64,000 nt of DNA from Brassica napus (GCF_020379485.1 NW_026014713.1:701533-765532), one strand, 5' to 3'. Counted from the first letter of the stretch, positions 19,401 through 28,540 are shown. Numbers and translations: made by a program. Notes: generated by a model not told the origin, from the sequence alone.

Positions 19401-20708
19401 TATACTAGAAGCAGTAGTAAATGAGCAATTGTAATTGGAAACAGGATCAAGTTCTTCAAGCAAATACAACTCTCCTTTAGTGATTCCTTTTCCAATCACG
19501 TGGCTGCTCTCAATATCCTGAAACTTTACATCATTAGGACTGAATATAACATTGCAATTCAAATCAGTTGTGCATTTCTTAACAGATAGCAAGTTAGATG
19601 TAAATTCAGGCATGTAGAAAGCTCTAGTGTTCTTATCAAACAACTTCAAATTTCCTATTCCTCTAATAGGGATCTTGTCTCCATTTGCAATCATAACATG
19701 TCCACTAGTTGGTTCTATATCCTTAATCAGATTTGTATCACTAATCATGTGATGAGATGCACCAGAATCAACAATTAATGGCTTAGTTATATTGCTAGCA
19801 GTATGACAACGGTTCAAAGGTGATCTAAATGCATTTAGTTCATGATTTATCCTAGCATTTCTAGCAAAAGTGTACTCATGTCTAGCATGTTCATTGCCTT
19901 TAACCCTATCCATCCTAGCAATATCAGCAACACAAGGAGATGTTTCTATAGTCTTAGCTATCATGGATGCACCAAAGGAGTATCCATGAGTGTTACCATT
20001 CTCCTTGAGCATTTTGATGAGAGCATCCATCTCGGATCTCCTGATGAAGTCTTGATCATTGCCACGGATGTTAGGAGCTCCTGAGTATGTCACCAGTGCC
20101 TTGCCATCACCCTCACGTCCCTCTCCTTCAGCTCCACGGCTAGATGATCCGGCTCCACTTGTTCCTTCAGAAGCATGAGCCCTTGCCTCCCTTTCCTTCA
20201 TGAACTTCGCTGGCTTCAGATGAGGATGTAGTATCCAGCACTGGCTCTTCTTGTGCCCATGCTTCTTGCAGTGATCACAATTGCCATTGAACTTCCTATC
20301 CTCATACTTGCCGTGTGCTGCTCTGTTGGCTTGTGGTATCTCCTCATGATCAGTTCGCGCAGCATTGGCTAGAGACAAGTCTCCTTTACCACCAAACAAG
20401 CCAATGGAGCCTTGCTCCTTTTGTATCTGAGCACACGCATCCTCCAGGTCCGGAAGCTTCTCAGCCCTCAACATATGCTGAATCAACCCACCGTAGCTTG
20501 GATTCAATGTAAGCAACAACCCAAAGACTTTATCTTGCTCTCTCCTTTCATTTAGCAGCTCTGGATCAGTTGTGCTCGGCCTCAGCATCTCCAGCTCTGA
20601 CCAGAGTGTCCGGAACCTCCCCAAATGCTTAGTGAACTCCATGTCCTCCTGAGTTAGATCATTCAAAGCTTTCTTCACTTCAAAGACCCGGCTGAGGTTA
20701 GAGGTGTT
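16473..20708 (-). CDS. R5 Gag-Pol polyprotein, main segment (interrupted by R6)
   Basis: This is the main part of a polyprotein whose first 105 codons lie at 26207-26521; together 1516 aa with no stop or frameshift. It resumes in Gag at SNLSRVFEVKKALNDL, then the CCHC knuckle CDHCKKHGHKKSQC, the protease VDSGASHHM, the integrase HHCC and DDE (HSDVWTAP, RSDNGGEYTS, NGVAERKN), an acidic linker around 18180-18480, RT with YVDD, and RNase H, ending DLGKRRS. The single R6 insertion at codon 105 abolishes the normal product. The RT half is very close to R2/R9, while Gag differs more, so recombination in its ancestry is possible. Confidence 0.93.
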   Translation of the reverse strand, partial: NTSNLSRVFEVKKALNDLTQEDMEFTKHLGRFRTLWSELEMLRPSTTDPELLNERREQDKVFGLLLTLNPSYGGLIQHMLRAEKLPDLEDACAQIQKEQGSIGLFGGKGDLSLANAARTDHEEIPQANRAAHGKYEDRKFNGNCDHCKKHGHKKSQCWILHPHLKPAKFMKEREARAHASEGTSGAGSSSRGAEGEGREGDGKALVTYSGAPNIRGNDQDFIRRSEMDALIKMLKENGNTHGYSFGASMIAKTIETSPCVADIARMDRVKGNEHARHEYTFARNARINHELNAFRSPLNRCHTASNITKPLIVDSGASHHMISDTNLIKDIEPTSGHVMIANGDKIPIRGIGNLKLFDKNTRAFYMPEFTSNLLSVKKCTTDLNCNVIFSPNDVKFQDIESSHVIGKGITKGELYLLEELDPVSNYNCSFTTASSINKNALWHARLGHPHGRALNLMLPGVLFENKDCEACILGKHCKTVFPNSTSVYDKCFDLIHSDVWTAPCISRDNHKYFVTFIDEKSKYTWLTLIPSKDRVIDAFKNFQAHVTNHYNAKIKILRSDNGGEYTSYAFKSHLEHHGILHQTSCPYTPQQNGVAERKNRHLMEVARSMMFQANVPKRFWSDAVATACYLINRIPTKVLKDQAPFEVLNKHKPSVDYLRVFGCLCFVLVPGELRNKLEARSTKAMFIGYSTTQKGYKCYDPDTRRVLISRDVKFIEARGYYEERNQEELKDLTSDKAGALRLILEGLGIKMNQDPNVGSRNQHESSPAPSEANQSPHLDREGGRESETQEDGQDGAGLSEEEESVSGSHNQGDQSQGEVEAQAEAPEPSVQEEQVQNQPVLRRSTRLRKDPSTWVNTRVYYNAQAVEHPSQAVCSFAQYPEEHCAFMVNLDENYIPRNYEEAMMDKEWKESVGAEAGAMIKNDTWYESELPKGKKAVSSKWIFTIKYKADGKVERKKSRLVARGFTQTYGEDYIETFAPVAKLHTIRIVLSLAVNLGWGLWQMDVKNAFLQGELEDEVYMHPPPGLEHLVKRGNVLRLKKAIYGLKQSPRAWYNKLSTTLNGRGFKKSELDHTLFTLTTPSGMIALLVYVDDIIITGSDKEGIIATKEFLKSMFEIKDLGEMKYFLGIEICRSKEGLFMSQRKYTLDLLKGAGAYGGKTARMPMEDGYKVPREGEIEDSKPYQDPKLYRKLVGKLIYLTITRPDICFAVNQVSQHMQVPKDHHWRMVERILMYLNGSPDQGIWMGCNGSTEVVGYCDADWAGDRADRRSTTGYCTFIGGNLVTWKSKKQKVVSCSSAEAEYRAMLKLTNELVWIKGILKHLEIDQTTPMTMHCDNQAAIHIASNSVFHERTKHIEVDCHKVRQMIILGVILPCYTRSEDQLADVFTKAARQKTMESIHIRLGLIDLGKRRS

Positions 20709-21228
20709 TGTTGAGATGAGGTGATGAGGAGTGGATACATTGATAGAGGAAGAGTATTGGGGTGGTCAGTAAGTTTGGGATTTACCACAGTAACTTTAAA
20801 GTTACTGTGGTAACTAAGTGAAAGGAAGAGAAGTTACCAGGATGGGTTAAATTGGAGTCTAACTGATGTTAATCCTCTCTTATCTTAAGAAGGACGTGGG
20901 AAGAGGATAAGGAAGGGATAAAGGCTTACTTTGACAGCCTGTATGATGCTGGAAAGGAGATGATGCTTTTTACTAGTGCAAGCATGTGAGAAAGCACAGC
21001 CAAGTGATTCAAAAGGAGTTCCAGCCTGTCCATTGACTCCACATGCTTATACATTTCGAAAACCCTTGTTGCTCTCTCTATTAATACTTGTAAACCTCAT
21101 CAGATATTAATTAATGGAGTTTTTGAGTCTCTCTCTCTCTATTCTTTAAAATCTCTTAATCTCTTTAATATCTTGATCTGATTATCTCTGATTGTTTGAA
21201 TCATACTCTTAAAACACAAAAGTGTTTA
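20709..21228 (+). repeat. R6 5' LTR (520 bp)
   Basis: The LTR starts TGTTGAGATGAGG and ends GTGTTTA, abutting the PBS. It contains the 32-bp palindrome at 20782-20813, the W-box motif at 21033-21048, an AAAACCCTT telobox-like site (about 21059) and a pyrimidine-rich CTCTCTCTCT stretch in U5. It has no CCGTAC cluster, unlike group I LTRs. Confidence 0.95.
20782..20813. promoter_or_regulatory. Perfect 32-bp palindrome in R6 U3
   Basis: The half-site TTACCACAGTAACTTT is followed immediately by its exact reverse complement. A second copy is at 25755-25786 in the 3' LTR. It could form a cruciform or RNA hairpin, or be a dimeric protein-binding site. Function is unknown. Confidence 0.7.
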
Positions 21229-21246
21229 TGGTATCAGAGCCAGGTT
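21229..21246 (+). other. R6 primer-binding site
   Basis: TGGTATCAGAGCCAGGTT follows the LTR end directly and is complementary to initiator tRNA-Met. Confidence 0.9.
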
Positions 21247-21369
21247 GTTCAAACAGGGGAGAGTGTGATTTCGTTTTTCATAAAAATCTGAGTGTTCTTG
21301 AGTGTTCTTGAGTGTTCTTGGTGTTCTTGAGTTCTGGTCTTTATTATCTGAGTGGTGTGAGATATTCTG

Positions 21370-24300
21370 ATGGATTCAAACTATCTCAACATGGAAATGA
21401 AGCACAGATCTAGTACAACCATGGAGCTTGAAGAAGAGAGAGATGGCGATTGGTCAAGATGGGCAAAGAGAGCTTTGGAAAGCTGTGGGTTATGGAGTAG
21501 TCATGGAAAGGGGAAACCTTTCATGGAAATGGCTACTGAAGAAGGTCAGACAAGAGGTCTGAAGCTGGGAAATGAAGTTGTTCAAGGAAACACTACAAGG
21601 AGTGAGATTGAAGCAACTTTAGGCAAGTCCAAGCTTGTGAGAGTCATTGAGGACAGAGGGGTGATCCGTGGCTTGAGACAAGGAAAGGATGAGTGTTATC
21701 AGCTTGTGGGAAGGCTGAGAGAAGTATGGTCAGAGCTAGATGTGGTGAAGACACACACATCAAATCCGAGATGTTGTCAAGAAAGGAGGAAGCAAGATGT
21801 GATCTTCAGCTTCCTTATGGAAGAGGTATGTGAGCTTGTTAAATATACATATGATGTGTGGGAAATAAACAGGAAGCCAGAAAGATGGAAGGGAGGTACA
21901 AGCTGTAAGAGGGGAAGGTTGAGAAAACTTTCTAAGGAGTGGTTAATGAAGAGAAGAGCATGGAGAAAGGATAGCGAGTCTGAGCACTTAAGTGACAGGA
22001 TGAGTGTAATCTTGAAGAGAATCAAGGATGTACTTCAGCAGATGGTTATAGGAGAGTGTTCATACTCAGCTTACATGGGAGAGACAGTAGGAGACAGTGC
22101 GGACATGAGAGGAATGGATACCAAGAGGGCAGATGAGTTTGTGACAAAGAAGGAATGGGATGAGTTGGTTAAGCATGTGTATGCTTTGGCTACGACCCGG
22201 AGTCTGGGTGCTCCTGCCAAAGCATCCACATCTAAACCCATCATCATTGATTCTGGAGCAACACACCACATGATCAGTGACAAGAGACTAATCAGTGAGG
22301 TTAAAGCAGCAACAGGGAGTGTCATGATAGCCAATGGTACCAGGATCCCAATAGAAGGAGTGGGAAACCTCAAGCTGTTTGAGAAGAACTCCACTGCCTT
22401 CTACCTACCTCAGTTTACATCCAATCTAATCTCAGTTAAGAAGGCTACAGTTGATCTGGATTGTCAAGTGGTTTTCAGACCAAATGAAGTTGAGTTCCAG
22501 GATTTAAAGACTGGAAGAGTTATTGGCAGAGGAGACAGCAAGCATCAGCTCTATCATCTCCAAACAACTGAGGCGCCTAGTCTTGTGGAGTCTGTGTGTT
22601 TAAGCAGCACAACGGATAGATGTGATAATCTCACATGGCATGCAAGGCTGGGACATCCTCATGCCAAGGCAATTGAACTGATTCTACCAAGTATGGCGTT
22701 CAATCACTTGGAGTGTGAAGCCTGTATACTTGGAAAGCACTGTAGGACGGTCTTCCCAACATCAGAGACCAGATATGAGAATTGCTTTGATCTGGTGCAT
22801 TCAGACGTGTGGACAGCTCCCTGTATGTCTAGAGACAGCCATAAGTACTTTGTGACCTTCATTGATGAGAAGTCCAAGTACACATGGATCACCATGATTC
22901 CCTCCAAAGACAGAGTCCTGGAAGCCTTCATGAACTTCCAAGCATATGTTACTAACCAGTACAATGCCACTGTGAAGATTCTGAGGTCTGATAATGGAGG
23001 AGAATACACTAGCAATGCTTTCAAGAGTCATCTTGCAAAGCATGGGATTGTGCAACAAACTAGCTGTCCTTACACACCACAACAAAATGGGGTGGCTGAG
23101 AGGAAGAACAGACATTTGATGGAGGTTGCGAGATCAATAATGTTCCACATGAATGTCCCTAAGAAGTTTTGGAGTGATGCTGTTCAGACTGCTTGCTATC
23201 TCATCAATAGAGTGCCAACACGTGTCTTGAAGAAACTGTCTCCCTTTGAAGTATTAAACAAGGCCAAGCCACACATAGATCATTTGAGAGTCTTTGGGTG
23301 CTTATGTTATGTGATGATTCCCGGAGAAAGAAGGAACAAGCTAGAAGCAAAGAGTACTAAAGCTATGTTCATTGGGTACTCAATCACTCAGAAAGGGTAC
23401 AAGTGCTATGATCCAGCAACCAGGAGAGTGTTGGTGTCTAGAGATGTTAAGTTCATAGAGACCAAGGGGTATTATGAAGAAAAGAATTGGAAAGACTTGG
23501 AAGATCTGTCTCAAGAACCAAGAAACATGGCAGAGAATCTGAGGAACATATTGGAAAGGCTTGGGGTAAACATGTCCCATGATAAGGTTAGAGAACCTGA
23601 AAGAACAACTCTCCTTGATCATGAGGGGGGAAATGAGTCTGAATCAGGAGTGCAAGAGCAGCACCAAGGGGATTCAGGTCATCATGATCAAGTGGTGACA
23701 CAAGAAGTAGAGAATTTTCCTCAGGTCAGTGTGGATGAGCAAGGAGAGGTTCATGATCAAGAGGAGGTGAGTGAGACAGAACCAGAGGGTCACGCAGAGG
23801 TTCATACTGAGGAACAGGTTCAACCATTGAGGAGGAGCACACGGATAAAGAGGGATGCTTCCAACTGGGTAAACACGAGAGTGTACTACAATGCCCAGGC
23901 TGTGGAGCATCCTTCTCAAGCTGTGTGTTCCTTTGCTGAGTTTCCAGAGGAGCATCATGCCTTTATGATTAGTCTGGATGAGAGTTATGTACCAAGGACT
24001 TATGAAGAAGCTATGTTAGACAAGGAATGGAAAGAATCAGTGGGAGCTGAAGCAGGTGCTATGATCAAAAATGATACATGGTATGAGAGTGAGCTGCCTA
24101 AGGGAAAGAGGGCTGTATCTAGTAGATGGATCTTCACAATCAAGTATCTAGCAAATGGACAGATTGATAGGAAGAAGACCAGATTGGTTGCAAGAGGGTT
24201 TACACAGACCTATGGAGAGGATTACATTGATACCTTTGCACCAGTAGCTAAGCTACATACAGTTCGGATTGTGTTGTCCATTGCAACAAACTTGGAGTGG

Positions 24301-25539
24301 GATTTGTGGCAGATGGATGTGAAGAATGCTTTCTTACAAGGTGAGCTAGAAGATGAGGTATACATGCTTCCTCCTCCTGGTCTTGAGCATCTAGTAAAAC
24401 CAGGAAATGTTTTGAGATTGAAGAAGGCAATCTATGGGCTGAAGCAGTCTCCTAGAGCTTGGTACAGGAAGCTGAGTACAACCCTGAATGGCAGAGGATT
24501 CAGGAAGTCTGAACTGGATCATACACTCTTCACTTTGGTTACTCCATCAGGGATCATTGTGATACTGGTATATGTGGATGATTTGATTATCACAGGGAGT
24601 GATAAGGCTGGGATTAAAGCCACTAAAGAGTTCCTCAAGTCTGTGTTTGACATCAAAGACTTGGGAGAGATGAAGTATTTCTTGGGGATTGAGATATGCA
24701 GATCCAAGGAGGGTTTGTTTATGTCTCAAAGGAAGTATACAATGGATATGCTAAAGGAGACTGATGTACTTGGAGGAAAGGTAGCAAAGACACCTCTTGA
24801 GGAGGGGTATAAGGTTTTGCGTGAGGGGGAGGTTGAAGAGAAGCAGTTATTTAAGGATCCTAAGCTATACAGGAAGATGGTTGGCAAGTTGATCTACTTG
24901 ACCATCACACGGCCAGATATATGTTTTGCAGTGAACCAAGTGAGTCAGCATATGCAGGCGCCAAAGGTACATCATTGGAAGATGGTTGATAGGATACTGA
25001 GGTATTTGAGTGGCACGCCTGGTCAAGGAGTTTGGATGGGTTGCAATGGCAGTACGGAAGTGGTTGGGTATTGTGATGCTGATTGGGCAGGAGATAGAGT
25101 GGACAGGAGATCAACTACTGGATATTGTACATTCATTGGAGGGAACTTGGTTACTTGGAAGAGTAAGAAGCAAAAGGTTATCTCTTGTTCAAGTGCTGAA
25201 GCTGAGTATAGAGCCATGTTGAAGCTGACAAACGAGTTGGTGTGGATCAAGGGGATCTTGAAGCATCTAGAGATTGAGCAGAGTACTCCTATGACTATGC
25301 ATTGTGATAATCAAGCAGCTATCCACATTGCCTCCAACTCAGTGTTTCATGAGAGAACAAAGCACATAGAGGTGGATTGTCATAAGGTGAGGCAGATGAT
25401 TATCTTAGGAGTGATTATGCCATGTTATACAAGGAGTGAAGATCAGCTTGCAGATGTGTTTACCAAGGCAGCGAGATTGAAGACAATGGAGTCCATACTA
25501 TCCAGGCTTGGACTCATTGATCTTACTCCCAGGAGCTGA
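21370..25539 (+). CDS. R6 Gag-Pol polyprotein, group II (1389 aa), intact
   Basis: The ORF is uninterrupted and about 120 residues shorter than R3, mostly because of Gag. Gag keeps faint landmarks (SRWAKRALESCGLW, REVWSELDVV, QERRKQDVIFSFL) but has no CCHC knuckle; instead there is a Lys/Arg-rich stretch with a few scattered cysteines (about residues 168-200). Pol is complete: protease IDSGATHHM (about 293-301), integrase HARLGHPH/CEAC and D,D,E in HSDVWTAP, RSDNGGEYTS and NGVAERKN, an acidic linker, RT with QMDVKNAFLQG and LVYVDDLIITG, and RNase H ending DLTPRS. The start MDSNYLNMEM is shared with R13, but ATG 18 (MELEEERDGDW) aligns with R4's start and could be the real one. Confidence 0.94.
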   Translation: MDSNYLNMEMKHRSSTTMELEEERDGDWSRWAKRALESCGLWSSHGKGKPFMEMATEEGQTRGLKLGNEVVQGNTTRSEIEATLGKSKLVRVIEDRGVIRGLRQGKDECYQLVGRLREVWSELDVVKTHTSNPRCCQERRKQDVIFSFLMEEVCELVKYTYDVWEINRKPERWKGGTSCKRGRLRKLSKEWLMKRRAWRKDSESEHLSDRMSVILKRIKDVLQQMVIGECSYSAYMGETVGDSADMRGMDTKRADEFVTKKEWDELVKHVYALATTRSLGAPAKASTSKPIIIDSGATHHMISDKRLISEVKAATGSVMIANGTRIPIEGVGNLKLFEKNSTAFYLPQFTSNLISVKKATVDLDCQVVFRPNEVEFQDLKTGRVIGRGDSKHQLYHLQTTEAPSLVESVCLSSTTDRCDNLTWHARLGHPHAKAIELILPSMAFNHLECEACILGKHCRTVFPTSETRYENCFDLVHSDVWTAPCMSRDSHKYFVTFIDEKSKYTWITMIPSKDRVLEAFMNFQAYVTNQYNATVKILRSDNGGEYTSNAFKSHLAKHGIVQQTSCPYTPQQNGVAERKNRHLMEVARSIMFHMNVPKKFWSDAVQTACYLINRVPTRVLKKLSPFEVLNKAKPHIDHLRVFGCLCYVMIPGERRNKLEAKSTKAMFIGYSITQKGYKCYDPATRRVLVSRDVKFIETKGYYEEKNWKDLEDLSQEPRNMAENLRNILERLGVNMSHDKVREPERTTLLDHEGGNESESGVQEQHQGDSGHHDQVVTQEVENFPQVSVDEQGEVHDQEEVSETEPEGHAEVHTEEQVQPLRRSTRIKRDASNWVNTRVYYNAQAVEHPSQAVCSFAEFPEEHHAFMISLDESYVPRTYEEAMLDKEWKESVGAEAGAMIKNDTWYESELPKGKRAVSSRWIFTIKYLANGQIDRKKTRLVARGFTQTYGEDYIDTFAPVAKLHTVRIVLSIATNLEWDLWQMDVKNAFLQGELEDEVYMLPPPGLEHLVKPGNVLRLKKAIYGLKQSPRAWYRKLSTTLNGRGFRKSELDHTLFTLVTPSGIIVILVYVDDLIITGSDKAGIKATKEFLKSVFDIKDLGEMKYFLGIEICRSKEGLFMSQRKYTMDMLKETDVLGGKVAKTPLEEGYKVLREGEVEEKQLFKDPKLYRKMVGKLIYLTITRPDICFAVNQVSQHMQAPKVHHWKMVDRILRYLSGTPGQGVWMGCNGSTEVVGYCDADWAGDRVDRRSTTGYCTFIGGNLVTWKSKKQKVISCSSAEAEYRAMLKLTNELVWIKGILKHLEIEQSTPMTMHCDNQAAIHIASNSVFHERTKHIEVDCHKVRQMIILGVIMPCYTRSEDQLADVFTKAARLKTMESILSRLGLIDLTPRS

Positions 25540-25671
25540 GCCCCTTAACCATGGAGTCTCCACTCTTTTTCCCTCATCAAAGTTTTATCCCAATGGGTTT
25601 TCTTTGGTGAGGTTTTTAATGAGGGAGGTCTTCATGGTTTCCAAGCTTGACTTGTTCCACATGGTCAAGCT

Positions 25672-25681
25672 TGAGGGGGAG
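25672..25681 (+). other. R6 polypurine tract
   Basis: TGAGGGGGAG lies immediately before the 3' LTR. Confidence 0.88.
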
Positions 25682-26201
25682 TGTTGAGATGAGGTGATGA
25701 GGAGTGGATACATTGATAGAGGAAGAGTATTGGGGTGGTCAGTAAGTTTGGGATTTACCACAGTAACTTTAAAGTTACTGTGGTAACTAAGTGAAAGGAA
25801 GAGAAGTTACCAGGATGGGTTAAATTGGAGTCTAACTGATGTTAATCCTCTCTTATCTTAAGAAGGACGTGGGAAGAGGATAAGGAAGGGATAAAGGCTT
25901 ACTTTGACAGCCTGTATGATGCTGGAAAGGAGAGGATGCTTTTTACTAGTGCAAGCATGTGAGAAAGCACAGCCAAGTGATTCAAAAGGAGTTCCAGCCT
26001 GTCCATTGACTCCACATGCTTATACATTTCGAAAACCCTTGTTGCTCTCTCTATTAATACTTGTAAACCTCATCAGATATTAATTAATGGAGTTTTTGAG
26101 TCTCTCTCTCTCTATTCTTTAAAATCTTTTAATCTCTTTAATATCTTGATCTGATTATCTCTGATTGTTTGAATCATACTCTTAAAACACAAAAGTGTTT
26201 A
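25682..26201 (+). repeat. R6 3' LTR (520 bp)
   Basis: It has the same length and ends as the 5' LTR. The visible differences are GATGATGC/GAGGATGC and ATCTCTTAA/ATCTTTTAA. The W-box motif is at 26006-26021 and the palindrome at 25755-25786. Confidence 0.95.
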
Positions 26202-26206
26202 GTGTT

Positions 26207-26521
26207 TCCATACACCTTCTTCAATGTTTCCCACAGCTCCTTGGCTGTCTCACAATAGCTGTAAGCATCTAGAATGGCTGGCTCCAACGAGCTATGAAGA
26301 GCAGACATCACCACCATGTCCTCTTGTTGCCACTTCTCAGCTTCAGCTTCCGAGACACTCTCCTTGTCTCCTCCTTGAGTAATGAGCTTTGGAGCCTCAC
26401 CAGATGTGATGTGCTTCCATAAACCCTTACTTCCCACAGCAGTCTTCACCATCCTAGACCATACTAGGTAGTTACTTCCCTTGAAAGTCACAGCAACCTT
26501 CATCTTGGAACCACTCTCCAT
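26207..26521 (-). CDS. R5 Gag N-terminal segment
   Basis: These are the first 105 codons of the R5 polyprotein, from MESGSKMKVAVTFKG to ETLKKVYGNT. The frame continues at 20708 after removal of R6 and one GTGTT. An upstream in-frame ATG (26536) exists, but MESGSKMKV aligns with the starts of R9 and R15. The segment includes the conserved NYLVWSRMVKTAVGSKGLW-type Gag N-terminal block and AYSYCETAKELW. Reading past 26206 runs into the R6 LTR, so a truncated Gag of this region is the only direct product. Confidence 0.92.
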
Positions 26522-26776
26522 CTTCAACAGTTTCACTTCAATAACTTGTAAAAGACTTGATCTTGAGACTCAGAACTACAACACCAGCTCAAACCCTTCC
26601 GTGCCTTGTCTTTACTCTTCAAAGAACCCTCAAAAGCTAGATAAGACTTTCGGTATGAAGATGTAGCTCCCGGGATGCAGCTTCTTCCAAGAACACTCAC
26701 ACCACTCTCACTTGATCTCCCAAAGTTTCAAGTTTGAATCTTCAAGAGAAAAACGCCAAGAACTCAGATTGAAATC

Positions 26777-26794
26777 AACCTGGCTCTGATACCA
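26777..26794 (-). other. R5 primer-binding site
   Basis: It is the reverse complement of TGGTATCAGAGCCAGGTT, abutting the R5 5' LTR. Confidence 0.9.
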
Positions 26795-27374
26795 TATAAG
26801 ATTTGAGTAAAGTAAAAGATAATCTGAGTTTAGATAAGAATAGAGAAGAGATTAAGAGACTAATGGAGAATCATTGTGAAAAGTATAGAGAGATTGATTT
26901 GTTTAGAATTGTCTAATCTTTATTAATGAGCTTAGGATACATTATATAGTAAGAGAGAGTCTCTAGGGTTTCGAAATACAAGAGGAGAAAGCATGTGAAG
27001 TCAATGGATATGATAAGAATGCATTTGAACTATCCAATAGGAGTGACCGCGTGTGTGAAGCATCTTTGCTTTATGCCTTCTTCTTTCCAGCCCAAGACAG
27101 GCTGTCACACGCTCCTTCTTCCTTTGGTAACGGTCTGATCCTTCAGATAAGTGATCAGAGCTTCTTCTTATCTAGTTAAGTTACTTAAGTAACTCTTGGC
27201 TTAACCGTGGCTGAGGTAAGTGTGTATGGCCATGTACGGCCATGTACGGCCATGTACGGCCTTGTACGGATGCCTCAGCCTCACTTCTCCATTCCTCCTA
27301 AGCTCCTTCTTCTCCATTCATACTTAACCTCTCAAGCCTTCTCTTTACCTCAAATGTCTCAACTCATCTCAACA
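26795..27374 (-). repeat. R5 5' LTR (580 bp)
   Basis: It pairs with 15752-16331. It carries the intact conserved motif (26989-27004, minus orientation) and the TACGGCC array near 27234-27263. It is followed by the TSD GTATC. Confidence 0.94.
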
Positions 27375-27379
27375 GTATC

Positions 27380-27766
27380 CCCATCCACATGAGATCTCAA
27401 CCCTTGTAGTTCAACCCACAAATGTTGTAGCTTCCTCACATGGTTATTAAACCCTTCTCTTCCTGGTTTAACTTCACTAATCACCTTCTTGACTTCATAC
27501 ACTCTCCTAAGACTGATCTTGTCCTCATAAACATCTTCAATCTTCTCAAGCAGTGTACTTTCTTCAAGACTGAAGCAATCTCCACTTGTTTTTCTTGCTG
27601 TCTGATCTTTCTCAGCAGCTTTACCCTTCAAAGACTCTTCCTTCTCATGGTTTCTCCAAACTCCACAACTTTTCAGAGTTGTTTTCATCTGTGAGAACCA
27701 CCCCCACTCATTCCCTCTCTCTTTCTTCTCTTCACTCCTTGTTGTACCAGATTGAAGCAGCTCCAT
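27380..27766 (-). pseudogene. R4 gag start, duplicated copy (interrupted by R5)
   Basis: This is a second copy of the R4 Gag N-terminus (MELLQSGTTR to about SHVDGD), on the far side of R5. The remaining 52 bp of the duplicated gag are at 15700-15751 and then run into the truncated LTR, so no full Gag can come from this start. It differs from copy 1 by a Q to P change (VKQGREG against VKPGREG). It was produced by the tandem duplication, and R5 inserted afterwards. Confidence 0.88.
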
Positions 27767-28020
27767 CTTCTTTAGCCTAGATCTTCACTCAGATGCTTCT
27801 AATCTCACACGCCAATCTTAACCACAAGCTAGACCCCTCTTCTGACCTTGTCAAACACCTAAAGAGACTCCCTTGAAGCTGACTCTCCAAAAGAAACACC
27901 AACAGACACAAACTTGACTTTTAAAGGATCTAGCTCTTGAAAAATCTCAAGAACTCTCAAGAACACTCAAGAACACTCAAGAACATTTGGAACCACGAAA
28001 TCACTCTCTCCTTTTAAAGG

Positions 28021-28038
28021 AACCTGGCTCTGATACCA
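28021..28038 (-). other. R4 primer-binding site, outer copy
   Basis: It is the reverse complement of TGGTATCAGAGCCAGGTT, adjacent to the full R4 5' LTR. Confidence 0.9.
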
Positions 28039-28540
28039 TAATAGATTTAGTGATTTAAAGAGTGATTAAGTTTAATCTGAGAATTAAAGAGATTGGAGAT
28101 TAAGAACAAGAGAGAGAGAGACTCAAAACTCCATTAGCTTGATTAATGAGAGAGTTTACAACATATATAGATTAGAGATACATATTTTCGTCCAGGTTCA
28201 GTCTAGTTAGGATAAGAAGCATGTGTAGTCAAAGATGCCTTATTCAAACCAGCCAATAAGGTTCCTCACATGCTTGGGTATCTTGCTTTAGCTTTCCAGC
28301 TGGTGCCAGCCTGTCTAAAGCTCTCTTCCCTTGACCAGACCTTATCCAAACTCCTCCTTGCTTATCCAGACTCCTCCTGTCGTGTTACACTCTCCAAATG
28401 GATGCAGGGTAACTTCCCAAGTCTTTTAACTTAGTTACCACAGTAAAAATAAAGTTACTATGGTAAATCTCCAAAGTTACTACCTGCTCCAAATCCCTTC
28501 CTCTATCCATGTATCAACTCTTCATCTCCTCATCTCAACA
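28039..28540 (-). repeat. R4 5' LTR, full copy (502 bp)
   Basis: On the minus strand it starts TGTTGAGATGAGGAGATG and ends AATCTATTA at the PBS. It has the W-box motif (28217-28232) and a broken version of the R6 palindrome (about 28433-28470). No CCGTAC cluster is seen. Confidence 0.9.

Larger units (their letters stand above)
20709..26201 (+). mobile_element. R6: complete group II Ty1/copia element, intact ORF
   Basis: It is 5493 bp long with TSD GTGTT (20704-20708 and 26202-26206). Both LTRs are 520 bp with two visible differences. PBS, one ORF and PPT are all present. The TSD fixes the LTR ends as TG...TA (ending AGTGTTTA). It is inserted in R5 gag. Its relative is R13. Confidence 0.96.
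15752..27374 (-). mobile_element. R5: complete Ty1/copia element split only by R6
   Basis: This minus-strand group I element has TSD GTATC at 15747-15751 and 27375-27379. It is 6125 bp long without R6 and its TSD. Both LTRs are 580 bp with about three visible substitutions. PBS and PPT are both present, and the ORF is continuous across the R6 insertion. It is inserted in the second R4 gag copy. Confidence 0.95.
13092..28540 (-). mobile_element. R4: group II Ty1/copia element, 5' part, with internal duplication and nested R5/R6
   Basis: This minus-strand element reads right to left: 5' LTR 28039-28540, PBS, gag start, then R5 inserted (TSD GTATC), then a junction into a second, truncated 5' LTR plus PBS and full gag-PR-IN down to 13092, where R2 inserted. 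RT, RNase H and the 3' LTR lie left of the window. The doubled gag start, PBS and LTR reflect a tandem duplication of about 789 bp. CTTTA (28541-28545) is its predicted TSD. Confidence 0.88.

Noticed and set aside
21121..21142. CT-rich runs (CTCTCTCTCT) in U5 as microsatellites of interest
   Set aside because: They are shared by the R6, R13 and R4 LTRs as part of U5 and show little length variation between LTR pairs.
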